Part shown: positions 35,501-43,603 of the stretch, piece after piece | How positions within the stretch are numbered: position 1 is the first letter of the stretch | Layout of the letters: every line of letters starts with the position of its first letter | Source of the DNA: Akkermansia sp. RCC_12PD | GTDB taxonomy: Bacteria > Verrucomicrobiota > Verrucomicrobiia > Verrucomicrobiales > Akkermansiaceae | DNA length: 64,000 nucleotides | Direction of reading: 5' to 3' | Assembly (NCBI RefSeq): GCF_036417355.1 | Contig: NZ_CP143889.1 | Location: 2,666,001-2,730,000 of the forward strand | Made by a program: the position numbers and the translations under genes | The notes under the pieces: generated by a model | What the model saw: the letters and a program-made list of their open reading frames with translations, nothing else | What the model was told of the DNA's origin: nothing | Database searches by the model: none

Positions 35501-36095
35501 TTCCGGCGGCTGCCTTGTTTTGAGCGGAACGGGAGCGGATGCCGCTGCGGTCAGCCTGGGGAACAATATTCTGGTGAAGGATGGAGGCACCCTGGCCGGT
35601 TCCGCCACCCTGACCGGGAATACGACGATGGAAGCCGGCTCCATCTTTGAATTGAGCTTGTCCATTGGGGGACCCGCCGGAGATACACTGGCGTGCAACA
35701 GTTTGATGCTTCAGTCCGGCGTCTTCCGGATTGACGCGGGAGCCATGTTGAAACTGGCAGCCCTGACCATCGACTATTCCACCGATTTCTGGGACACATC
35801 CCGAATCCTGAATTTCATTGACGGAGGGGATAACGCCATGCTGACGGGCAATTTCACGCTGGATACGTCCGCCGCCGGGGATTATTCGGCCTACGGGGAG
35901 TGGAGCTTGCAAAAGAGTGAAGACTCCAAAGATATGAACATGGTGTGGACACCAAATGAAGTTTCCGCTCCGGTTTCCATGCAGTCTGCTGCGTTTACGG
36001 CTGCGGCTCCGGTGCCGGAACCGTCCGCCGCGGTGCTGCTGATGGCTGCCGCGGGAGCGTTGTTCCTGCGCCGCTCCGTTCAGCGGAACGGATAA
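32583..36095 (+). CDS. Secreted S6 (IgA-protease-like) serine protease with beta-strand repeats and PEP-CTERM tail
   Basis: The 1170-residue product has a signal peptide (about 1-27) and then a peptidase S6 domain. The start DVQTYRDFAENRGVFDVNAE closely resembles IgA1-protease and SPATE passengers. The catalytic triad is in place: His96 (TVAHDYY), Asp140 (YDYRVQRLSKIVTE) and Ser254 (GDSGSP). From about 400 to 1090 it carries autotransporter-associated beta-strand repeats (NSYSGGTTIEAGTL, TYTGGTTVNAGTLF, NTYSGGTTINGGTL). It ends with VPEPSAAVLLM, a hydrophobic stretch and RRSVQRNG, a PEP-CTERM signal. No beta-barrel translocator is present, unlike classical S6 autotransporters. It is probably cell-surface or envelope-anchored; the substrate is unknown. 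Confidence 0.9.
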   Translation: MNLHYIYHSGLLGAACLLSSAYGGLMADSFDVQTYRDFAENRGVFDVNAENIAIYDKEGNYAGTISRMMNFDSVADAHIGEAALVGGPGFIATVAHDYYNSFVTFTKRFGATPGTPFYDSYRSVTRKDAWGDTPNNYTYDYRVQRLSKIVTEAQYVPYLTDPEYLDNMKGRLVMRAGAGVQAVATGNGKQERIDGSYGYLTGGTLVFEGQAKVNGTGDPNPENAKTYPAYRFWYGFKRPSEANPLPSGALSGDSGSPCCVYNENSGQWEWVGAAQSAGGSGYGLTTHMRSGNQWAQAYVDSFNRTVSVSAGGGAVLWNVTDADGNGTFVQGDLATDYTGLASGLRGDTSTQGTQATNEQLNACTNLIFDGSGGAIVLQGSVDTGAGSLTFNHDYVLSDGGNASYRLNTAGFVVNKGAAVTTLLTGASGDEWRKIGEGMLIVGGHGNNAADINVGGEGMLILDRDGYAAHHVKMNGGETIVRLEGENQLSGEFIFGHRGGIVDMYGHSLSLSAITHLDSGACFGNFLANSTVTFTFTGNGEQNYLGRFLDEGSPKNGQLNVAYAPGTAEGSVWNLSGVILNSGTWTVQGGEVKVAGVPTLHAGGYVDENDWQTAIFTTGTIQVENGARFTAGAHAEVASSVNVAEGGTFGILSGGSHSGNVMLTGAGSIFRAEVDSGSAIESGVISGAGSLMKTGEGTLVLTGGNSYSGGTTIEAGTLAVGDGERNGTLGTGPVVNKGVLSFNVSGSVFCNSEISGTGVLVKEGSGLLTVQKRQTYTGGTTVNAGTLFLISGGKEGIIRGSLVINQGGRVALRGVDCFGNSGNDACVGNVEINGGTLLLNDTRNQTFRNITVTMAGGMLDSEVLTGKGGMDVWTDTVFQVRAAEKASEIGNINVRLRGGNPTAFVVERGTAASDLNISGNIVNFSGAKGAVAKSGNGIMVLSGRNTYSGGTTINGGTLVAASHQALGTGQVAVHSGGCLVLSGTGADAAAVSLGNNILVKDGGTLAGSATLTGNTTMEAGSIFELSLSIGGPAGDTLACNSLMLQSGVFRIDAGAMLKLAALTIDYSTDFWDTSRILNFIDGGDNAMLTGNFTLDTSAAGDYSAYGEWSLQKSEDSKDMNMVWTPNEVSAPVSMQSAAFTAAAPVPEPSAAVLLMAAAGALFLRRSVQRNG

Positions 36096-36113
36096 AATGG
36101 CCGTTCAATTACA

Positions 36114-36152
36114 AACACCGCATTCCGGGAGGAATGCGGTGTTTTGTTTTTC
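36114..36152 (+). terminator. Intrinsic terminator after the S6 protease gene
   Basis: A perfect 14-base-pair stem (36114-36127 with 36132-36145) with loop GGGA is followed by TGTTTTTC. Confidence 0.88.
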
Positions 36153-36181
36153 TTCCTGTCCCCAGGGAAGGGACGGAATTC

Positions 36182-36997
36182 TTAAAGGGAAAGGATGCGC
36201 GCCCTGCGGGCTACATCCTCCGGGGAAAGGGAGTAAAGGCAGTCCAGCAGGGAGACGGCAAAAGAGCCGGGGGCCGGACTTTGTTCAAAGGCCATTTCCC
36301 CGGCGATTCCCATCAGGACGGCGGTGGAAACGGCCGCCTGAAGCGGGGATGGGGAGACGGCGGCGCAGGCGGCGGCCAGCGCGCCCATGGAGCAGCCCAC
36401 GCCCGTGACGCGGGACATCATGGGATGCCCGTTTTCCGTGGAAACCACCTGGTGACCGTCCGTGGAATAGTCCGTACGGCCCGTGACGAGAACGGCCGCC
36501 CCCGTGTGCAGGGCCAGTTCCCTGGCCGCCTGCAGGGCGTCCGCGCTGGAACTGGTGCTTTCCGGTCCTTTCGTGACGGAGGAATAACCGGCCAAGGCCA
36601 TGATTTCCGAGGCGTTCCCGCGGATGATGCGGGGCGTTTGTTCCTTCAACTGCCGTGCCAGCCGCGTGCGGAGAGAGAGCGCCCCCACGGCCACCGGGTC
36701 CAGAACCCAGGGGATGTTCAGCCGGTTGGCTTCCTGCACGGCCGTCTGCATGACGGCGCCTTGTTCGTGCGTGACAGTGCCCAGATTGACCAGCAGGGCG
36801 CCCGTTCCGCCGCGCAGCATTTCCACTGTTTCCTCTGCGTCGTTGAGCATGGCGGGGACGGCTCCCGCGGCCAGCAGGAGGTTGGCCGTCAGGGGCTGCA
36901 CGACGGAGTTGGTCAGGGAGAGCACCAGCGGGGCCTCCTCCCTGATTTTTTCCAGATCTGAGGAGACGGCGCTGACAAGGCCGGATGATGAAGGCAT
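36182..36997 (-). CDS. thiM: Hydroxyethylthiazole kinase
   Basis: The 271-residue product phosphorylates the thiamine-precursor thiazole alcohol using ATP. Family marks are PLVLSLTNSVVQPLTANLLL near the start, PWVLDPVAVGA, PRIIRGNASEIMAL and the anion-hole region RVTGVGCSMGALAAA, whose Cys is the typical catalytic residue. I set the start at ATG 36997 (MPSSSGLVSAV), where family similarity begins. It is the last gene of a minus-strand run with thiE, cysK and metY, 50 bases after thiE. It allows salvage of thiazole. Confidence 0.94.
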   Translation of the reverse strand: MPSSSGLVSAVSSDLEKIREEAPLVLSLTNSVVQPLTANLLLAAGAVPAMLNDAEETVEMLRGGTGALLVNLGTVTHEQGAVMQTAVQEANRLNIPWVLDPVAVGALSLRTRLARQLKEQTPRIIRGNASEIMALAGYSSVTKGPESTSSSADALQAARELALHTGAAVLVTGRTDYSTDGHQVVSTENGHPMMSRVTGVGCSMGALAAACAAVSPSPLQAAVSTAVLMGIAGEMAFEQSPAPGSFAVSLLDCLYSLSPEDVARRARILSL

Positions 36998-37047
36998 GGC
37001 GTTTGAAAGAGTGTCTTGTTGTCCAGTGTTTCCGGAAAGACGGACGA

Positions 37048-37662
37048 TCAGGCCAGCGCCCGTGCGGCGGCTTCCGGGTCCTCCGCTCCGCAAATGGCGG
37101 AGACTGCGGCAATGCCTGCGGCCGTTCCCGTGGCCCGCACCTGGCGCGCGCGTTCCGCATCCAGCCCACCGATGGCGACGACGGGCAGGGGGGACCGGGA
37201 GGCCAGGGCGGCGAAGCCCTTCACGCCCAGCACGGGCGGGGCGTTGAGTTTGGAAATGGTCGGGAAAACGGGCCCCATTCCCAGGTAGTCCACCAGGGAG
37301 GCGTCCACGGCGCGGAGCTGGTCCATGTTGGAGACGGACAGCCCCAGGATTTTGTCCGGGCCGATCATGGCGCGCACGGAGGGTACGGGAAGGTCCCGCT
37401 GGCCGATGTGGACGCCGTCCGCATCCAGCGCCAGCGCCAGGTCAATGCGGTTGTTGACAATGAAGGGGACGCCGCGCGCCGCCAGGAAATCCCGGATGGG
37501 CAGGGCTTCCCGGTAGCAGGTGCCCGCGTCCGGATTGGTGGAGCGGTACTGCACGATGGTGACGCCGCCGTCCACGGCCTTCCGGACGGTTTCCAGCAGG
37601 CCGTGGCGGCATTTGGCCGCTTCGTCAGTGACCAGGTAGAGGTGGAGGTTGAATGATTTCAT
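37048..37662 (-). CDS. thiE: Thiamine-phosphate synthase
   Basis: The 204-residue product joins the pyrimidine and thiazole phosphates into thiamine phosphate. It is a TIM barrel starting with LHLYLVTDEA. Other marks are VTIVQYRSTN (equivalent to the usual QLR segment), FIVNNRIDLALALDADGVHI, GQRDLPV, YLGMGPVFPT and PVVAIGGL. ATG at 37662 is the family start. It is 22 bases downstream of cysK and 50 bases upstream of thiM, so one transcript is likely. Confidence 0.94.
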   Translation of the reverse strand: MKSFNLHLYLVTDEAAKCRHGLLETVRKAVDGGVTIVQYRSTNPDAGTCYREALPIRDFLAARGVPFIVNNRIDLALALDADGVHIGQRDLPVPSVRAMIGPDKILGLSVSNMDQLRAVDASLVDYLGMGPVFPTISKLNAPPVLGVKGFAALASRSPLPVVAIGGLDAERARQVRATGTAAGIAAVSAICGAEDPEAAARALA

Positions 37663-37684
37663 TGAAGGTATGACGGCAGCCGGG

Positions 37685-38614
37685 TTAATCTGCAAAGAGG
37701 GGGGTGGACAGGTAGCGGTCGCCCGTGTCCGGCAGAAGAACGACGATGGTCTTGCCTGCGTTTTCCGGCCTTTTTGCCAGCTGCGTGGCCGCCCACAGGG
37801 CCGCCCCGGAGGAAATGCCAGCCAGCACGCCTTCCGTGCGGGCCAGTTCCTTGCCCGTGGCGAATGCGTCTTCATTGGTGACGGTGATTACTTCGTCGTA
37901 AATGGAGGTGTCCAGGGTTTCCGGCACGAATCCCGCGCCAATCCCCTGAATTTTGTGCGGTCCGGCCGTACCCTCGGTGAGTACGGGAGAGGCCGACGGC
38001 TCCACGGCCACGACCTTGATTCCGGGATTGCGGGATTTGAGGTACCTGCCCACGCCTGTAACGGTTCCCCCGGTTCCCACGCCCGCCACAAAGATGTCCA
38101 CCCTGCCGTCCGTATCGTCCCATATTTCCGGTCCGGTGGTGCGGAAGTGGGCTTCCGGATTGGCTTGGTTCACGAACTGGCCGGGAATAAAGCTGTTCGG
38201 CAATTCGGCGGCGAGTTCCTCCGCCTTCGCAATGGCTCCCTGCATGCCCTTTGTCCCGTCCGTCAGCACCAGTTCCGCGCCGTAGGCTTTCAGCAGGTTG
38301 CGGCGCTCCACGCTCATGGTTTCCGGCATCGTCAGGATGATCCGGTACCCGCGGGAGGTAGCCACGGCCGCCAGGCCGATGCCCGTGTTGCCGCTGGTGG
38401 GTTCAATGATGACGGAGTCCGGCTTCAGCTGCCCGGAGGCTTCAGCCGCGTCAATCATCGCCAGGGCAATGCGGTCTTTCACGCTGCCTGCGGGGTTGAA
38501 GGCTTCCAGCTTGGCCAGGATGACGGCGCCCAGGCCGTGCCTGCGGTCGTAATTGGCCAGTTCCAGCAGGGGGGTGCTGCCGATCAGTTCCGTAATGTTC
38601 CTGTAAATTTTCAT
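37685..38614 (-). CDS. cysK: Cysteine synthase (O-acetylserine sulfhydrylase)
   Basis: The 309-residue PLP enzyme makes cysteine from O-acetylserine and sulfide. The PLP lysine is Lys46 in [12 protein letters not shown]. The substrate loop [11 protein letters not shown] and the phosphate-binding [12 protein letters not shown] are intact, and GISSGAA is near the C terminus. Length is that of CysK rather than cystathionine beta-synthase. It lies 37 bases after metY and 22 bases before thiE. The start ATG at 38614 ([12 protein letters not shown]) is the family start. Confidence 0.95.
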   Translation of the reverse strand: MKIYRNITELIGSTPLLELANYDRRHGLGAVILAKLEAFNPAGSVKDRIALAMIDAAEASGQLKPDSVIIEPTSGNTGIGLAAVATSRGYRIILTMPETMSVERRNLLKAYGAELVLTDGTKGMQGAIAKAEELAAELPNSFIPGQFVNQANPEAHFRTTGPEIWDDTDGRVDIFVAGVGTGGTVTGVGRYLKSRNPGIKVVAVEPSASPVLTEGTAGPHKIQGIGAGFVPETLDTSIYDEVITVTNEDAFATGKELARTEGVLAGISSGAALWAATQLAKRPENAGKTIVVLLPDTGDRYLSTPLFAD

Positions 38615-38651
38615 GTCTTGTAAGAAAATGAGCGTTTTTGACGGCAAATCG

Positions 38652-39938
38652 TTAGAGAATGGCGCGGAAACCGTGCTCCAGGTCCTCAATAATGTCGTCT
38701 ATGTGTTCCGTGCCTATCGAAAGCCGCACCGTGGAGGGCGTGATGCCTCCCGCCTTCAGTTCTTCCTCCGTCATCTGGGAATGGGTGGTGGAAGCCGGGT
38801 GGATCACCAGGGACTTGACGTCCGCCACGTTGGCGAGCAGGGAGAATAGTTCCAGGCTTTCGCAGAACTTGCGAGCCTTTTCCGCGCCACCTTTCACCTC
38901 GAAGGTGAAAATGGAGCCCCCACCGTTCGGGTAATATTTCCGGTAAAGACCGTGGTTGGGATGTTCCGGCAGGGAAGGGTGGTTCACCTTCTGCACCTGG
39001 GGATGGGCAGCCAGGTATTCCACCACGCGCAGGGCGTTCTGGACATGGCGCTCCACCCGGAGGGAAAGAGTTTCCAGCCCCTGGAGAAGCAGGAAGGAGT
39101 TGAACGGGCTGATCGTCGCGCCCGTGTCCCGCAGAAGGGTGGCGCGGATTTTGACGATGTAGGCCAGATTGCCGCACACCTCGGAAAACACGGCTCCGTG
39201 GTAGTTGGCGTTGGGCTTGGAAAGGCCGGGGAATTTGTCGTTCTGCGTCCAGTCGAACCTGCCTCCGTCCACAATCACGCCGCCCATCACCGTACCGTGG
39301 CCGCCGATGAATTTGGTGGCGGAGTGCACGACGATGTCCGCGCCGTGCTCCAGCGGACGGAACAGGAAAGGCGTAGCAAAGGTGCTGTCCACAATGAGGG
39401 GAATGCCGTGGGCATGGGCGATTTCCGCCAGGGCTTCCATGTCCGCAATATCGCAGTTCGGGTTGCCCAGGCTCTCCACGTACAGCGCCTTGGTGTTTTT
39501 TCGGATGGCCTTGGAGAAGTTGTTCACGTCCCCGGCGTCCACGAAGGTGGTTTCAATCCCGTTTTCCGCGAGCGTGTTGGCAAACAGGTTGTACGTGCCT
39601 CCGTACACGGTGGCCGCGGAAACGATGTGGTCCCCGGCGCGGGCGATGTTCTGGATGGCGTAGGTGATGGCGGCGGCTCCGGTGGCTACGGCCAGCGCGG
39701 CGGCTCCACCTTCCAGCGCGGCGATGCGTTTTTCAAAAACGTCCGCCGTGGGGTTCATCAGGCGGTTGTAAATATTGCCCGGCTCCGCCAGGGCAAAACG
39801 TCCGGCGGCCTGCGCGGAGTCCTTGAAGACGTAGGAAGTAGTTGCGTAAATCGGGACGGCGCGGGCGTCCGTAACCGGGTCGGGATTCTCCTGGCCCACG
39901 TGGAGCTGGCGTGTTTCAAATCGATATTTTTTGCTCAT
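38652..39938 (-). CDS. metY: O-acetylhomoserine sulfhydrylase
   Basis: The 428-residue product belongs to the Cys/Met-metabolism PLP family and is the length of MetY, which makes homocysteine from O-acetylhomoserine and sulfide. Typical pieces are [28 protein letters not shown] and [13 protein letters not shown]. The PLP lysine is Lys209 in [13 protein letters not shown]. The long form with the insertion after the lysine separates it from cystathionine gamma-synthase. It heads the metY-cysK-thiE-thiM run, 139 bases downstream of an Rrf2 regulator. Confidence 0.94.
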   Translation of the reverse strand: MSKKYRFETRQLHVGQENPDPVTDARAVPIYATTSYVFKDSAQAAGRFALAEPGNIYNRLMNPTADVFEKRIAALEGGAAALAVATGAAAITYAIQNIARAGDHIVSAATVYGGTYNLFANTLAENGIETTFVDAGDVNNFSKAIRKNTKALYVESLGNPNCDIADMEALAEIAHAHGIPLIVDSTFATPFLFRPLEHGADIVVHSATKFIGGHGTVMGGVIVDGGRFDWTQNDKFPGLSKPNANYHGAVFSEVCGNLAYIVKIRATLLRDTGATISPFNSFLLLQGLETLSLRVERHVQNALRVVEYLAAHPQVQKVNHPSLPEHPNHGLYRKYYPNGGGSIFTFEVKGGAEKARKFCESLELFSLLANVADVKSLVIHPASTTHSQMTEEELKAGGITPSTVRLSIGTEHIDDIIEDLEHGFRAIL

Positions 39939-40077
39939 GTTTTTATATTCCTATCGGAAAACTAGGGAATAAGTAATGAAAGAAGGGATCCATGTCAAGT
40001 ACCGGCTGAAAAAAGTGGGGCATGAGGACCAGAAAGGGGAAAAAGGTAGCCGGAACGTTCCGGCCGTACCGGGAGGA

Positions 40078-40518
40078 TCAAATGCCGGCTCCATAGTCGC
40101 AGCCCGCTTCCTTCTGCTGGATGGCCAAATCTTCCAGAGTGACGTTTCTCAGATAGTCTTCGATAACTTCCTGCAATCCCTGCCAGAAAGGCAGGGTCGT
40201 GCACGTTGCCGCGCGGGGACACGGATTGCTCTCCGTGGTTACACAGGAGATGGGCAGCATGGAGCCTTCCGTCAATTTGAGAATATCTTCCGTAGTGTAT
40301 TCACGGGGATGCCTGGTCAGGCGGTAGCCGCCGGATTTTCCCCGGGAGCTTTGCACAAAACCCGCTTTCAGCAGAATGGCGATGATTTGTTCCAGATAAC
40401 GTACCGTGATATCCTGCCGGACGGAGACTTCCTTGAGGGATATGTATTGCTTGTCCTGATGCTGCGCAAGATCAATCATCATGCGCAATGCATAACGCCC
40501 TCTGGTGGAAATCTTCAT
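40078..40518 (-). CDS. Rrf2-family regulator with IscR-like cysteine triad
   Basis: The 146-residue product has the Rrf2 winged-helix domain (MKISTRGRYALRMMIDLA, VRYLEQIIAILLKAGFV, SRGKSGGYRL). Three cysteines occur at positions 92, 100 and 106 (SCVTTESNPC, PRAATC), close to the Fe-S ligand spacing of IscR. The neighbouring operon makes cysteine and methionine precursors and thiamine, so a CymR/IscR-like sensor of sulfur or Fe-S status is likely. I placed the start at 40518; ATG at 40521 or 40542 would also fit, and no strong Shine-Dalgarno sequence decides. Confidence 0.88.
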   Translation of the reverse strand: MKISTRGRYALRMMIDLAQHQDKQYISLKEVSVRQDITVRYLEQIIAILLKAGFVQSSRGKSGGYRLTRHPREYTTEDILKLTEGSMLPISCVTTESNPCPRAATCTTLPFWQGLQEVIEDYLRNVTLEDLAIQQKEAGCDYGAGI

Positions 40519-40521
40519 CAT

Positions 40522-40965
40522 GTTGGCCTGAATAAACGACATTTCGGAACAGCCGTCAATCGAGAATGAATACATATTAATAATTGAAAGAAACAATCAG
40601 GAGAGAAAGCGGAAATTCAGTTGGAAGGCAAATGCCTGTTTTTTCAGGTATTGCAAATAAAATATTCTTCCCACTCCATTGGAGGAAAGCGGTTTTTTTC
40701 TGCATCCCGGACTCGTTTTTTAAATATCCCGGAGCTGTTTATTGAAGACGGCAGCGGAAAATCAATGTTCCGGGCACGGAAAAATGAGACCTGTTTTTGT
40801 GGTGTGGTCCGTTTCTTTGCAAAATCCGGAATATTTAATACCGTGAAGAGGAATTTTTAATCCGTTAAAGCTTACGGGAGAAAAATCGCTTGCCATGGGA
40901 AAAAGGGACGGAGGAGAGAGTTTTTCCCCATGTTTTTTGTTTGTTTAAGAAGCCGTCGGCTCATG
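40522..40965. other. Intergenic region without a gene
   Basis: About 440 bases lie between the Rrf2 start and the ssb terminator. One plus-strand frame of 79 codons (40621-40860) has no coding character. The stretch should hold the Rrf2 promoter; no clear motif pair was found. Confidence 0.4.
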
Positions 40966-40998
40966 AAAAAGCCGCCTGACCCGGAGGAAAGGCGGCTT
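40966..40998 (-). terminator. Terminator after ssb
   Basis: On the minus strand AAGCCGCC (40991-40998) pairs with GGCGGCTT (40969-40976) around a 14-base loop and is followed by TTTTTC minus-strand sequence. It lies 30 bases past the ssb stop codon. Confidence 0.75.
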
Positions 40999-41028
40999 GG
41001 GAAAGCTATTAATGAGATTCCTGGGGCT

Positions 41029-41526
41029 TTAGAACGGAATCTCGTCGTCCATGTCTCCGAAGTCGTTGGACTGCTGCTGATTGGAGGGCATGGGGGGAGG
41101 ATTGTAGTTCTGGGGGGCCTGGGATTGTCCGTAATTGCTGGAACGGGGAGCGGCCTGCTGGCGGGGGGCGGCGCCCATGTCGGAGGAATCGCCGCCGCGG
41201 GGGAAGAGCTGGATGTTTTCTCCGATCACGCGCAGCTTGGTGCGCTTCTGGCCGGATGCCTTGTCTTCCCAGGAATCCAGTTGAAGACGCCCTTCTACAA
41301 AGACGCCGCGCCCCTTGCTGAGATAGTTGCCGGCCACTTCCGCCTGGCGGTTCCAGAGGGTGACGTCCACGAAGGTGGTTTCTTCCTGGCGTTCGCTGTT
41401 GTCTCCGGCGTAATAGCGGTTGATGGCAAGGCGGATGTCCGTGACGGCCGTACCCTTGGGCGTGTAGCGCAGTTCGGGGTCGGCAGTGAGGTTGCCCATT
41501 AAAAATACTTTGTTGAGATTGGCCAT
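41029..41526 (-). CDS. ssb: Single-stranded DNA-binding protein
   Basis: The 165-residue product has an N-terminal OB fold (MANLNKVFLMGNLTADPELR, TTFVDVTLWNRQAEVAGNYL, KGRGVFVEGRLQLDSWED). A flexible Gln/Pro/Ser-rich linker follows, then the acidic tip DDEIPF that recruits repair and replication proteins. It coats single-stranded DNA in replication and recombination. Length and layout are normal. It is divergent from the TonB-like gene and ends in its own terminator, so it is probably monocistronic. Confidence 0.96.
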   Translation of the reverse strand: MANLNKVFLMGNLTADPELRYTPKGTAVTDIRLAINRYYAGDNSERQEETTFVDVTLWNRQAEVAGNYLSKGRGVFVEGRLQLDSWEDKASGQKRTKLRVIGENIQLFPRGGDSSDMGAAPRQQAAPRSSNYGQSQAPQNYNPPPMPSNQQQSNDFGDMDDEIPF

Positions 41527-41708
41527 GTAATGGAGGTGTTAAGTATGATAAGGAGACGCCTTCTGTGCGGTATAGGCGGGCGTATGAATAATCGCTGACA
41601 ATTATGTCTTCGCGCGCAGGCTTGTGCAATACTAAATTGCGGAATCGTTTGCAAACATGTCTGCTTTCTCCATTGCATTCATCACCGAACCGTGGAATGG
41701 TTACCCCC

Positions 41709-42923
41709 ATGAGTTTCAATCAACGGCGGCAAGGCAGGCTGTTCCGGGTTTCCTGGGGCGCGTGTCTTTTGCTGTCCGTTCTGGCCCATTTGTTTTTGCT
41801 GGCGGGCACTTATCTGGTGCCGGAGGAATGGCTGGCCTCCCCGCGGCCGGCGGAGGTGCGCCGCCAGGTGGTGGTGACCGCCCGCATGGTGAGGAAGGTG
41901 GAGCCGGAGAAGAAGGGCAACAGGCAGGCTCCGCAGGAACGGCTGCCTTCCATGGTGAAAACCAGTGAGGAACAGGAAAGTGCCACCAGACCGGAAACTC
42001 CCCGGTTCCAAGGCAACCGCAATACGCGCCGGGAAGGCGGCCGCAAGGACCCGGACAGCAGCAGGGACATGCCCGCCCAGGACGGCGAAGAGCGGGAAAA
42101 CGGGGAAATCGTCCTGTTTGACCAGGAAAGGCAGGACGGCGACATGAGCCATGAGCGCGACGGGAATAAGGACGCAGATCCGGGGGCTTCCGCCAGCATG
42201 CCCTTCCAGCCACTGGAGCCGTCCTCCCCTCCGCCTGGGCATCCGGACGCACTGAATCCTTCCCCCAATGCCACCGGCTCCCCCTCCGCCGTCGGGGAAG
42301 AAGGCCTTGCCCGGCAGGACAGGACGCCTGCGCGGGAACATGTCATGCAGCTTCCCCACGCGGTCACGCTGCCCCGGCCCGGCAGGCCGGAAGAGCCGGA
42401 CGCTCTGGAGGAACTGGCAAAAAGCATCGCCAGGGGCGCGGACCGACCTCCCCTCAATCTTCCGGACCTTCAGCTGCCCCCCAATGCGCGGCCTCCGCAG
42501 AAACAGCCCCTGTACGATCCCATGTTCAATGCGGAAAACCAGCCCGGTTTCAAGACGCATGAACGGAAGACCAAGCTGACGGGCAAATTCAGCTTTGGCC
42601 GCCGTCCCACTCTGGATGTGGAAGCTACCCCCCTGGGCAGGTACCAGATGATCGTTTACCGCGCCATCGGTGAACAGTGGTACCGCCAATGTGATCTGAA
42701 CCGTGACCTGATCGTCGCGGGAACCGTCCGCATCCGCATTCTGATAGCCAAAAACGGGAACGTCACCTCCATGAGGCAAACCTCCCGCGTGGGGGCCAGC
42801 GAGGTGCAGAAATCCTTTACCTTCCTTGCCATCAAGCTCGCCAAGCTTCCCGCGATGCCGCCGGAAGTGAGGAACGAACTCGTGGGAGAGACGCTGGAAA
42901 TGTACTTCGACTTCAATTTTTAA
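41709..42923 (+). CDS. TonB-family energy transducer
   Basis: The 404-residue product has one N-terminal membrane helix (CLLLSVLAHLFLLAGTYLV), as in TonB and TolA. A long Pro-, Glu- and Arg-rich periplasmic spacer (about 45-285) follows, then a C-terminal domain (RYQMIVYRAIGEQWYRQC, GTVRIRILIAKNGNVTSM, LEMYFDFNF) like TonB_C. It should pass proton-motive force to outer-membrane partners together with the ExbB- and ExbD-like proteins encoded next. TolA is a possible alternative name. The start is uncertain: ATG at 41697 (MVTPMSF) is as good as 41709. Confidence 0.85.
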   Translation: MSFNQRRQGRLFRVSWGACLLLSVLAHLFLLAGTYLVPEEWLASPRPAEVRRQVVVTARMVRKVEPEKKGNRQAPQERLPSMVKTSEEQESATRPETPRFQGNRNTRREGGRKDPDSSRDMPAQDGEERENGEIVLFDQERQDGDMSHERDGNKDADPGASASMPFQPLEPSSPPPGHPDALNPSPNATGSPSAVGEEGLARQDRTPAREHVMQLPHAVTLPRPGRPEEPDALEELAKSIARGADRPPLNLPDLQLPPNARPPQKQPLYDPMFNAENQPGFKTHERKTKLTGKFSFGRRPTLDVEATPLGRYQMIVYRAIGEQWYRQCDLNRDLIVAGTVRIRILIAKNGNVTSMRQTSRVGASEVQKSFTFLAIKLAKLPAMPPEVRNELVGETLEMYFDFNF

Positions 42924-42972
42924 AACCAACCAACACAGCTATTCCATAACCACCATCCATTGACATACCATC

Positions 42973-43596
42973 ATGAATTTCATCAAGGACTGCATTACAT
43001 TCTTCCAGGCCGGCGGCATCTTCATGTACCCGCTTGCAGCCTGTTCCATCCTGCTCATTGCCGCCATCATTTACCGCATGTTCAACATGAGGCGGCGGGG
43101 AATCGCCCCGGACAGGCTGGTGCGCGCCGTGGAACAGTACATGCAGGGAGGCCTGGACCGTAGGGAACTTGAAGAACGGGCGCTCGCCTCCCGTTCCGTG
43201 CTGGGCAGGCTGGTCCTGGAGACCCTGAATTCCCGCATGGAGGATGAAGCGTCCATGAAGGAAATGATCCAGGTCAAGGCGCGGGAGGAATTCGTCACGC
43301 TTCAGGCGGGTCTGCCCCTGCTGGACATGATCGTGATGATTGCGCCGATGTTCGGCATTCTGGGTACGGCCAGCGGGCTGGTTGAGATATTCAGCGTCTT
43401 CGGAATGGATGAAAGCCACGGCCAGATTGCCCAGGGCATCGCCCAGGCGCTGAACACCACGATCGCCGGTCTGGCCATCGCCACGCCCGCCGTCATCGCC
43501 CATGTCTATTATTCCCGCAAGCTGGAGCGCATTTCCGCGTTCATGGAGGTGCTGCTCACGGAGCTGATTTCCTTCCGCTATCATTCCCAACGCTGA
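42973..43596 (+). CDS. ExbB/TolQ/MotA-family proton channel protein
   Basis: The 207-residue product has three membrane helices, near residues 8-28, 110-135 and 155-180. The family pattern is visible in VTLQAGLPLLDMIVMIAPMF, GILGTASGLVEIF and the last helix ALNTTIAGLAIATPAVIAH. It forms the proton-conducting stator with the ExbD-like protein in the inner membrane. Its place between the TonB-like and ExbD-like genes, with a gap of seven bases to the next, supports one complex. ExbB and TolQ cannot be told apart here. Confidence 0.92.
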   Translation: MNFIKDCITFFQAGGIFMYPLAACSILLIAAIIYRMFNMRRRGIAPDRLVRAVEQYMQGGLDRRELEERALASRSVLGRLVLETLNSRMEDEASMKEMIQVKAREEFVTLQAGLPLLDMIVMIAPMFGILGTASGLVEIFSVFGMDESHGQIAQGIAQALNTTIAGLAIATPAVIAHVYYSRKLERISAFMEVLLTELISFRYHSQR

Positions 43597-43603
43597 TCCG
43601 GCC

